This document shows positions 35,001 through 47,000 of a stretch of 53,693 bases of DNA, one piece after another. The stretch lies in the NCBI RefSeq assembly GCF_001949145.1, contig NW_019091436.1, positions 1,046,115-1,099,807 of the forward strand, written 5' to 3'. The notes below the pieces were generated by a model, which saw only the letters and a list, made by a program, of their open reading frames with translations, ran no database searches and was not told the origin of the DNA. The stretch's first letter is position 1. Each line of letters starts with the position of its first letter. A program made the translations under genes and the position numbers. The stretch is from Acanthaster planci. Taxonomy: Eukaryota > Echinodermata > Asteroidea > Valvatida > Acanthasteridae.

Positions 35001-38000
35001 AAACAAAAGTAGGTTGGTTACTTTTGTTTTCATAGGACATACATACATGTACATATATGTCCGTGCGTTTGCAATTTAAGTATCAGTAACTGTTGATATT
35101 AAATTTGTGATTTTGAGCTTTGAATTTGTTTAAAAATTCATGTTTGAAAACTTGTCTTCAAATTTCAAATTAGATGTGAATTTATGAAATTGTTTATTAA
35201 AATGTTTGTTTGATTTCCGTCTAAAGAATTTGTGTTATTTCATACACCTGCATTTGTGCCTCATTTTGGGATGTCTTTATGAGGTGGAAAGGTTTTTTGG
35301 CCATGAAGTACGATTCATTTTCACAACCCTGTGTGCATGTATCTTTTGTTAGTTTTACACAAAGGAAGTCCTGTTTGAAGCATTGACCTTTGCATGTGTG
35401 GAGACATTAGTTTCATTTTTGGTAAATTTTTGCTGTGTGGCTATTTTCGCTGTGCTGCACTTTCCTGATCATCAGACAGTTACAATCCAAAAATAAGAAG
35501 TAACACAATTTCTTTATGCTAGTCTCAGAGTGACTAACACTCAGATGAATTAATTGTTTAAATTTGAAGGACAAAATATATCTGTATTGCTGTTCGTTTA
35601 GGAGCCTTCTAAAATCAGCCAAAATTGAACTCTGTGTAATAAACCAATGGCGCATTCTTTTTAGACATGTTAGACAGAATTACGGCGTCAAGTACGGAAC
35701 AAAATAATGATGTCAAGGCTGTGCAGTCCTCAATCAAACAAAGTACAGCCGTACAGTGATGGTTGATTTTGGCAAGTTGTTTTTGACAAATGAGCATTAT
35801 GGAAATGTTGCCATTTTGTAAATTTGCCATATTCGTAATATTTTGATAATAAGTAATCTATGCGAGTCCCAACCCCCTTCAACCCATTACTTGTACCTGT
35901 ACATTGTATTATGAGCAAACTCCCCATTTCTGTATTAGTTACTTTTGCAAATTCAGGTTTGCCATTCTTGCAACCGTACATGTGCGGTAGATGATCCAGT
36001 TTTTCTCTTGACCCGAGCCACACTCAATCCATGAGACGCCCTGCAGTTCAAATTGTTTGTTTTGCCAGTGTTTCAATTCTGCACAAAAGAAAATATGCAC
36101 CAAGAACACTAAACTGTGTGATTGGATGCAGGGAACCAGGGAAACCCCCCCCTCCCACCCGCCACAGTGCTGGGAGACTTCAGTAATCAGTTTGATAATT
36201 GGCCCCAGTTTTTTAATGTAATGCTAATTAGGTTGAAGCCATCTGTAGTCTTTTATTATTGGGCGGAGTTCTGCACAAAGCTCGGTAGAGATAAATATGA
36301 TGGTTGTTATTGTAGCCATTTCTGTTTGAGAAGTTAACATCACCATAGCTGGGTTGGACAAGCTTACACTTGCGTGTTCTGTAAAAACACTTCAATTCAG
36401 TGTACATGTGTTTCTTGAAAATTTGGATAGTCATCCGTCGCTGTCTCTGTACTGTCCGTTGAATGTCGTGGAAATGAATCAAATGGGTGTCAAATTGATT
36501 GAGAAAATTAGAAAATTTCCATTTTCCCTGTTTAATCAGTCATTTTAATTTTTCTCATTGCCTCTTTGGCAAATGAGATGACGCACAGTTATGCATGTAA
36601 TCAGTAAACCTGAAACTAATATGCCGTCTCAGAAACTTGTCTCATCAAATTTTCATTAGTACATTGGCTCTGTTCTCCATTACCTTTCTGTCCATTTCCA
36701 ATCTAATTATCTTGGAGCTGTTTTACATGCATGGCCTATCAGAGCAGGCCTTGATAAAGGTCAGTTTCACATACATGTATGCAAGTGAAAGGGAAGCAAG
36801 AATCCTGATTCAAACGTATACTACATACTGACATGTCTGATTTTGTGTGTTTAAAATTTCAGATCTACTTGTATGAGTTCGGGGAATTGGACATGGTCAA
36901 GCGGCCCCGACAGGTTTGTCCGTACGCTGTGGTGAGTTACACCTACCAAGAGCCTGTCAAGGCCAGTCCAGCAACCGTCCCATTGTCACAGCCATTGCTA
37001 CAGCAGGAAACACGGTGAGTGTCCTTTAAGTCTGAGTACTTTTATAGCTCCAGGCTCACGGGTTGGTGGATGCAACCCCAAGAGTGGTGTTCTACACAGT
37101 GTGGATTTGAATCCAGCCCAAGACGTTGCAGTCAGTTGTGTCCTCAAGCAAGGCTTTTTAGGCGCTTGCACAAAATAAGAAGTGCCATAGGTTATTTGAA
37201 ATGAAGGGTGAGATTGGTCCAGTCAGCACAGTTGCGTGCCGACTCACACACCCTTGTGTGACATTTTGTGTCCAAGTTCGTGTGACATCAGATGTTCCAA
37301 GCCTGATCTCCTTCGCCTCATTGAAATACCTTATTGGTTTATTGCCTTTCCTCACATAAGAATTAAACGGACAGCTTGTCTGAGCTGAGATGGTTATTGT
37401 GCAGTTCTTGCCCAGCCAAGTCGGGCGAAGTGAACATACATGTCAATGAAGCAAACAATGGAATCCCACAAGCTTTGAGTTTACCACGTGGTGTTATTCA
37501 ATGTGGTTTGGTGTCCATGCATTGATTCGCCTGTTCAACATTTTCACTTCGATTTTAGTCTTTCTGAGGTTAGAAATTTTTTATCAGGTTTCACAGCATG
37601 GATGCCATTGCTCAACCTCTCATCCACTTCTGACTGGGTTCCGAAGGACACTCTGTTTGTCAGGGTCATATTTCGTCTTGGGGGGGATCTTTTGATTTTC
37701 AACTGACACTTTTGCATGTTCCAACTTGTCTCATTTCATCTCCATGCACAGGGATTCAGTGGTCCAGGGTACCTCCTCCGCTAACCATCATCATGCCCAA
37801 AGCATGCCCCCCCTTGCACCTCTTGCCAGCACCCCTGCCAAGCCTGACATACCGCGACTGGATCCCACCAAGAAAGTTACCACTGACAAACCCACGACAA
37901 CACCTTCACGTAAGTAGAAGATGAACACAGCACTGCTTTGACAGGATAGAAAAGAAACAAAGATTTCACTTCTTGTAATTCCAGAAATTGACGGAATAAA

Positions 38001-41000
38001 AACCCACAGATTTATGGACGACTGTAATTAAACTCCACCCTCCACTGGGTTCACTCTTGGCTGACGTGAGAACCCTGCTGTATGCGGCAGGATACATCAA
38101 AATGCACAGTTGGTTATTCTGGTAGCATGCAGTGCACCGGCTAAACACCAGCCTGCACCTGATCAAGCTACACAGAGTATCCCCTAATTGCCTACACTGC
38201 CCAATGGGTCATTCCATGAGTTTGGGGCACAATTTGTGATGGTGTACTTGTCACATGGTTAACTTTTACCACCTGTCATGACCTGTCGAGTAGGTCGTTT
38301 ACTCTGTTAAAATAATACACACCTCTGTACTCAGCCTTGCAAAATGTATAATTTGGAATCAACATGCAGGGAAATAAATTCATTTTTACGGAACCTACGT
38401 AACAATGGGCACCGTCACAAATTGTGCCCCAACCTCATGGAATGACCCAAATACAAAAACACACAACTTTGCACCACGGGCACGGTCTGTCGCATTAAGC
38501 AGAGATGGGTTTAAAGACGGAAGAGTCAGGAATGTGGGATGAAGGAAACATAGCCTGCCACTGATTTACAGTTCAGCGTCAGCAGTAACACTTTTCTCTC
38601 TAGAGACTGTATTTTTTCGCAAGCCTTCGGGGGCATACACTGAGAATACAGTGTTAGAATACACATCGGGCAGGGCAAAATCCAAATTAATTTACACCTC
38701 CCCGGCGCAAATCCATCTTTGAAACAGGACTACAGTGAACTGACTAACTAGACCCTACTGAGCTGGTACCCCCACACGACCATTTTGGAATGGAGTGACT
38801 TCATTTGGAAATGCTTTTCTCTTCATGTGGCTGGTGTCTGTTTTGTTAATATTGCCCAGACATACATGTGGCATCATTCCACTTTTAAATTGGCATATAT
38901 GTACAAAAGCATTGGTTGTATCCTTTCAGGGGATTCACATGCTGAGGCTGTTTCATCTGTACCCCTGACCAGTTTTTATTTTTACTCGCGCCCATGAAAA
39001 TTTTGAAGGACAGATGTCCAGGAGTGATACTAGCAGTGTTCAGGGACAGGATCTGGGTTGCAAATGCCATTTATAGAAAGATCCTCATTTGGTCTTTCCA
39101 AAGTGGAATTGTGGACTCATTTTAATGGACTGCTTCCGCCAGTCACAAATGTAGTTGAAGCCTACCATAAAGTTCTACCAAAAGCCATAGCATCGTTATG
39201 AAATGCAAGCATAAACATATGCACAAGTTCTGTAGACTAAATATTTAGACAGATGGATTGGTTTTGTAATGTACTGTCAGTATAGCACAATATTCATTAT
39301 CTACATGCCCCACTGTGTTTAGTGTGTAGCTGGGAGTACATGTACCTGTTGATTCCTGGTGAAAACCTGCACCGTTCTTTTTTACTAGGACACCAATGAT
39401 GTAATGCAGATATGTGTAGAAGGCAGTAAACACCTACATAGATGTTTGACAAAATCAAGGAAAACTATCCATCCAATAAATCAATATTTAACTGAACAAT
39501 GTCAATTCTCTTTGAATCAATACTTACTGAAGTGTTGAATAATGAAATGATAAAACCTTTTTGTGCCAAAAGTGACAGGCCTTGTGTCTGTGCAAGCTGA
39601 TATTCGCCCAAAATGGAAAATGGAGTTATCTTTTTTCTGTTTTTTTTTCAATCTAAACTCTTCATATCTCAGCTTGCCCCAGTGTGCCACCCCTCCCACA
39701 ACGAAAACAGATTAGTGGTCAGTTGTGTAAAAACAGAAGCTCGTGTCTATTAAAGGAGACTCACCACTTTGCTCGTTAATGGTGGAAATTGTGTGGAATG
39801 TTATCAGATGTATTCAGAGGACAGCAGTTCATCAGACACAGGGCATGTCTAGTACCCAAATCCCTCTAACTTCTCCCCTCCCTCAAGAATGTGCCCGTGT
39901 TGAGACTAGTGTGGACCATTTGTTGACAAGCAAGACCAGTGAGCTTACATATTCCAGTTTTGATAGCATCTATTACCCTGCTGGTTGTTCTTTGTTTCCA
40001 GTGTCAGTAATCCATTTTATTATTTTTATGGTTTCTTTTGGTATTTTTGTTACACGTGTTTTAGTTTTGTTTCCTTTTAGTACTCACGTGAGCAGTCTGT
40101 TTCTAAGTGTCTTGGATTCTATGGTTCGTACACAGGACATCAAAAGTTTCAGACAAATAAGCACTGAAGTAATTGAGTCGATTTTTGTGCAGTTGTTAAA
40201 ATCTGCTGTCAAAATAATTTTTACGATACAAGGAGCCTTGATCTATTGATAAATAAATTTTGTTTTGCTCGTTTCGTTTTTTCTCTTCCCAGTTTCTCAA
40301 ATTGAGAACCTGAGAAAGAATCACTTCTTGGTGTGGAAAGGGATGCTCTGTGCCAAGTCCGAGCCTCTCTGCTCGGCCTGTATGATTTCCTTCACCTCTC
40401 CTGTTCTTCCCCAGATCCTGTAAGTTTGGATTTATTTGGTTAACCTTTAGCTACTAGTTTTTCCATCTTGGGTTCTATTATGAATGATCTTATAAAGGCT
40501 TCTAATTTCAGGCACAACCTGAAATTAAAAGCCTGGAATTGACAGGGATGGCATGTCATCAATTTGCACACTGTTGTTAGAGCTTGCTGTAGCCAGGTCG
40601 AAACAAAACGACATGAACAACTAAATTTTCTGTAGACGTCTTAATTGATGGGCTGAACAAATACAAGTGGGAGAGATGAACAGCTCCCACTCAGAGATAC
40701 AGGCCTATGATCAGGCCTGTGTGTCCTTATCTTCTGGATTTTTTTCTGTTGGAAGAAATTAGTGGGACTTGGAGTGCCCAGACCCTCACCCCTTTAAGTA
40801 AAGGGGACGATCGTTGATTTGCAGACCATTTACAGACAGGCCATTTACAGACCACGTTCATCTTCGTTCCTCGTCTCTGTGCTGTCCTCTTGCAGCCCAG
40901 CAGTGATAAACTTTAAGACCAAGATTTCATTTGCCAAGATGCACGCCTATTTCCCATCTGGTATTTTTGCCAGTGGGATACCGCTCACCTCCAACATCCG

Positions 41001-44000
41001 AGAAGGTAGGCAGCCTGTTATCTTTGACAGTCACAACTCCGGAAGTTGTTTATTGACTGTATTTGAGTTTGCTCCTTGACACTTTCTAGGAACAATTCTT
41101 TGGGACAAATTCATGGTACGTTCACACAAATACTTTTTCCCGGTTAACATATATATGTACAGGTCTCTTGATATTCCCTGATTCATTTTAACTGCCATGA
41201 ACACAGCAGTTGTTAATCTAATGCCATATTTAGAATTGATTGCCCAGACCCAAACTTTGGGATCCAGATCTTGTTCAGTCACTTGGCTTTTTATCTGACT
41301 TGTTCACATCAGGGCCACATTTCAAAGCACACCATTGCTCATACATATGTATGCCATCAATGGTAAGAGCATACTGAGCATGGCAGTTTGTATACTAATT
41401 ACTATTCATGGTGTGAAGTAACGGCCCATATGCCCACCAGTTTTAACTGTGCGGCTGTTTTGGGTAGCTCCAAGACACAGCATGCGCTAACATAATCCGT
41501 CGTTTTGGACAGTGTGCCGCAGGAACAAATACGTGGTTTACTGTGAGTTACAACACAACCAGGAATCCACCCAGAGATACCAACAGCTGTTGCAGTTCAT
41601 GCTGCTCAATCAAGCAGTGAGTAGTGGACTTTGACGCAAGTGATTAGATTTCAGGAGTTTGTATCCAGAAGAATCTATATTTAAATTGATAAGATGTGGT
41701 TTATGTAACCTTTTTTTTTTTTCGAACCAGGCTAAAGTTGTCTGAAATGCTTTTGAGTTTTCAGCCTTTGCTAGGAAAATTTTAAAAAGGAAGCAAGCGG
41801 CCACAAATCCCCCACATGTTCATGAGGAATTTGTCCCAAGACATTTACACTAGATCCCTTTCGAGATCAGGCAAACGTTTCCAAAATCCAAACTTGGCCT
41901 GTATGGAGTGTTTGTGGAGTATCGTATGTCATTTGATGCAGGAAAACAGGAAGATTTGGATTATTTTCCATTCGGTGTTGCTTTATAAGGGATGGAAGGC
42001 CCATGAAAAGTTGATATACAAAGAATTTCACTGTGCATCATGTCATATAATTATAGAGGGTACAGGAAGCCTAACAGCAGGTTAAGGCCGTTAGGGCCAG
42101 GTGATTTTAATGACCAATATCTTATTTTGAAAGAGATTCAATTCAGCTTATTCACAAATTGGCCATACTGAATTGGAGGCAAAGTTAAGTTTTTATTTTG
42201 GGAACCCTAGAGTGAATTTGAAAGAAGTGAATTAAATGTCATTACAAATAAATGTCATTGATACCCGTGCATAATTTGGAATATGTGATCAATTATGTCT
42301 AGATGTTTTAGCCACATTTAACAAAAACCTGAAAGTGAGGCATGGAACACGAAGTCTGGCACCACCCCTTTAACAGGTTACATTGCACATTACATTGCAT
42401 TCATGGAACATGATGAAAACTAATTTCCCCTGCGAATAAATGTCTCACTGTCAACCCCTGACAGGTTCTGAAGTGCCGACTTGAGGGCAATGTGACAATG
42501 TTTGTCTTCCCGACGTCCACTCTGTCCCATGACCTTGGTGTGACCCGGGGGGACTACCCAGAGACGCTGCATGTGCTCTTCACGGCCCGGAGCCCCATGA
42601 TAGGCCACATCGCAGGTGAGTATTCGAAAGGGTTTGGTTGGTTCAGTTTAAACTGCATGCCATTGCAAGCAGATGTGACGAAACAGATATTGTCTTGATT
42701 TGTCACCACAAGCGTTGAAGGAACGAGAAGTAATAAAGCCTGACACAAGTACATGTATACGATTATGCAAAGGGAAGAATGCAACATTAAATAAGGGGCA
42801 ACAAAATGTTTTGTGTGGAGGCATGCCACAAAATCCTGTTAACCCTGTTAAAGAGCCAGGTTGTTTTGGGCCAACTGAAAGCTGGGGGATCCTTAGAAGT
42901 CAGCTGTCCCATGACTGATTTTTTAACGATTTGACAAGCACATAAAGTGTGCAGTTAAAGTATCAGTTAAAATGAAGGCTCGGTGGTGAAAAAAATGCGG
43001 TCTAACAATATCGGGAAACATTGTCAAGGGGCAGAATCCAGCCCATTTTAGGATAAACATTGTAAAACCGTGAAGTCCACTTCAATTTACCTCGGATGCA
43101 CAAAATCCCGCCTCTTCTGTTCTTTTACAGAGAAAGGCATTTACATTCCTTCAGGCACCAAAGTTCAAACTCCTATTGCTGACAACCAGCTCTTGGAGGG
43201 AAGCGACAACAAGCAGCTGATGCTGCGCATCGGCCTGCTCTCCATGTTCACCAGACAGAGCCACGACCTCAAACACCAGACGGACATCCGCAGCCCTGAG
43301 GCCAGCAGCATCCACTCACCGGCTCAGGGCGGGTCAGACGCCCTGACGCCCCTGTCAGTGGACCGCACAAGCACTGTTGCGGTGAAGAGCAAGGTTATCG
43401 ACTACCAACACGGTCTGCTCTCAAAGAAGGACCTGCTTTCGACTTACAGGTCGCAGAAGATGCAGGTGACGGACAACCAGGGGAGCAACCATCCATTCCA
43501 GCCAGGATTTGTCAACAGGAGCCCCTTACCCTCAGAGGTCCCCAATGTCCATCCCATGTACAGCAGTCCTGCTTCAACTTTGAACATCCAAGCAGACCCT
43601 GTCCCCGAAGGGTCCCTGCACCCAATGTACAATATCTCGGAGACCTTAGCAGCACCTGCATCTAGCGACGGGGTATCCAAGAAGCAGCCCCATCCTGTCT
43701 ACAACCCACAGGGCCATCCCCAGTCCCCCAGCATCATGGAAGCTGTTCACGAGGAGAACGTCCACCCTATGTACAGCCAGCACTTGGAGCCTAGCAGAGG
43801 TGACCAGAAGAGCTCCAGCACAGATCTGCTTGCTAGAGACACTTGGCTTGGACCTACCAGTAGCGGAAGTCCAGGCACTGCTGCAGTAGGTAAGGAAAGG
43901 ATTCAAGCTCCTTTCCAGGTGTGAAAATTCTAACGTCAGATCAAAAATAGCCACTTGAATTCAGTGTTCACTGAAGTCACTAAGAACTATAGATATGTGA

Positions 44001-47000
44001 TATTACTTTCGTGGTGGAGCTAGATATCAGTTACCTCTCTTGCATGATTTCCCTGGTTCTTTTGTGGTGTGTTATTCCCTCAAAAATGTAATGAGCTAGT
44101 AAGCCGTTCAGGCTTTACGTTAAGTGCAGACTTTGTACATCTAATCTGGTTTTATTGTCACAAAGATGATCTCTGAGGTCCCTTATGCACCCTTGCACTT
44201 TGGACTGACTTGATTGTATTTGTTAACTGTTGGGACTGGTTTATAATTGGTGTACTATGAAATGTATATCACCTTACAGTCTGATACATGTATAAAGCCT
44301 ATTGTACCTTTTGGAATGTAGGGGTCCAGCGGGAACCACCCCAAGTGTCCCGCCAGTCCAGCAAGCTGCCGCTGGGCAGCATCCTGGACCAGCAGGCAGA
44401 GATCACCAGACTCCAGGAGGAGATGAGGATCCTGAGGCGACACAAGGAGATCTCAGCTGGGGGCCCAGCCCTGGAAGAGTGCTACAATGCCAAGCTGACG
44501 AAGCTGCAGGACTTCCTGCAGGCTCTGCGCCAGGAAAGAAGCCGTCTAAACCAAGAAGAGGATGGAAGGGTCCAGATGGAGGGGCTGGAGGATACTAGAA
44601 GGGAGCAGCATTCAGGGGATCGCCCTGTGGGAGAAGATGAAGTGACAGAAAAGCTGGATGTATTCTCCTCTCCTGAGGTGAAAGCTGTCGAGTCATGCGC
44701 CCCTCAGAGTTCACCTCTACTAACTGACACGTCCAAGGACTTACCGGGATCATCAGTGAGCCCAGCCCTTTCCACCAAAGTCATGGAGGTTGTTCAACAG
44801 ATTGCCAAGCTCCCTGTTAAGCCCACACAGAACAATCCTGAGGTGTCAGTACAGACTCTGAAGGCTGTCATCGAGAAGGTCTTGATCAGCCCCTCCACAG
44901 AGAATACTACCGGAGAAGGAATTGCTAAATCCGGGCCCACTTTTCCAGTTTCCATCCCTTTGAGTATGCTGTCCTCGGGCAAGCCCTCTGATGATGCACC
45001 AGGGTTAGTTGGACATCAAAGTGCCTTGAAGCCCGGACAAGGCGAGGCTGATGAAAGTGGGGAAGTGTCACAGAACGATGAATCAGGAGGAGGAAGTAGA
45101 CTATCTGAAAAAGGTCAAGTGAAACCACCTTCTAATCCATTTGGTGACGCACTTGCATCCATGGACCATTACAGCCTGAGTGGGAGAGCCTCCAAAAAGC
45201 TCAAAAGATCTCACAGCAAAGAGTTTGGAGAAAAGAGTGAGCAAGACAGCAAACTGGGAACAGAAGAAAAGCCCATCACGGAGGAGAGGTGCAACAAAGA
45301 GAGCCTGTCACTGGATTTGAATCTAGCCAGGAAGGTCATACCCAACTTTGATCCCCAGGCAGACGGCCTAAGCTCGCCCATTCGAGGAGCCTCAGAGATG
45401 AAGGCCTTCCTGAACGGTGGGGTGGTCCACACCAAGGACCGCATTACCAGCGCCACGGACATGAAGAGCTACCTGAATAAGAAGCTGCTGGACAGCGAGC
45501 ACGAGAAGACTGACCGCACCAGGAAAGGCGGAGGTGGTTCGGCATCTCTGAAACGGGGGAAACTGAGCAAGGAGAGAACCATCGAAGAGATAGATAACGA
45601 GATCAGGAGACTGAACAAGGAGAAAGAGCGACTTAAATCACAGTTTGCCAGGAAGAGGAACTCCAGTGGTGGTGTGTACACTAGCTTATTGCTAATGAAT
45701 CTGTGCTAAAGAGTATTAAATCAAGTCACTCTTTTTGTTTAACTATGAATAGATTTCATGGTTAGGAAGTTCAATTTCAAACTTATAGATCGAAGACTAA
45801 TGAGTTTCTGTCTTTTACAGTCAATTCACATATTCCCAACACGATTTCTGCTTTTTTTCCCCTAAATCTCCACTCATTTGCTCATGTTGTTCCAGGAAGT
45901 ATTTCTGACAAACCGAAGAAACTCCCATTCATCAATTCTGTGGACCTCAAGGGTCTTGGCCGCATACCAAAGAAGAAAATGCCATCTCCAGAGAGAGTAG
46001 AAGGTGCCTCAGCCTTTTCCAACCAGACTAAGTTGTCTGCAGAAAGGACTGTGGACAACCAAGGAGGTCTCAGTATCGGCTCAGCTAAAGGTAGTTCTCA
46101 GGACAGCCTTGAAGGGACAGTCAGCCTGTCGACTGGCATTGCCGGGTTGACGGAGGGCGTAACTGGCATTCCTGATTGTCCGAGTGACAAGTCGTCTTAC
46201 CAAGTTTGCTCCAAAGAGATGCAGCTCTCAGGGGGGAAGGAGAAAGGATTGTTTGCGACGGGGCAGGATGGCAGCGGGAGGACTCTGTACATGGTGGTGC
46301 TCACCCGGAAATTCCTAGAGGGTGGGCTGAAGGAAGAAGAATGGTCTGGTACCAGCCTTCAGCACTGCATCAGTGATACACTACACAGAGGAGCCAGGTA
46401 AGATCCATCACGTCTGAAAATGATCACACCATCCAATCGTGCTTTGGAGCCATTTTGCTCAATGGGTCACACAGCTTGAGTCGCCAAAATATCTTTGAAG
46501 CTTGAAGTTATTGATCTTCCTTAATTTACTGTTTCCCACTCTATTATCTTTTATGAATGCAAAGGTGACTCTTCCAATTTAATTTAATTTGTTGGGTAAT
46601 TTGTGCTGTTATTGATAAAGGGTAAACGATCAACAACTTGTTTTTTCTAGTGAAGTATTTACTGCAGGTCTAAGATTGCACTCTCAAATCAGGAGTGTGA
46701 TTTGGAGGATATTGCAAGATGTCAGCCCCAAACAGTTTGATTCATAGTGGTATGGTAATTCAGGTTTTGGTGCATTTTAACACACTGTACGTGTACACAA
46801 AAGTGCAAGGTTCACATTATCACGGCCATTTGGGAGAGCCACAGTGTTTCATAGTCATTTGCTACAACCTCTCTCTCTCTGAGATCGAACTTTCTTCTCA
46901 TCCCCCAACCCTCTTTATACTTACTCTACTCAGATTTGACAACACCAAGGAGACTGAGGAGGAGAGATTCTTCAGTCAGAATGCTGCGGCAGCCATAAGG

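Noticed and set aside
39743-40249. 168-codon plus-strand ORF in TASOR-like intron 8
   Set aside because: The sequence has no recognisable domain, its codon use is AT-driven, and exons 8 and 9 join in phase without it.
42350-42410. Repeated ttacattgca near 42375 considered as a transposon end
   Set aside because: Only a short local duplication; no inverted partner was found.
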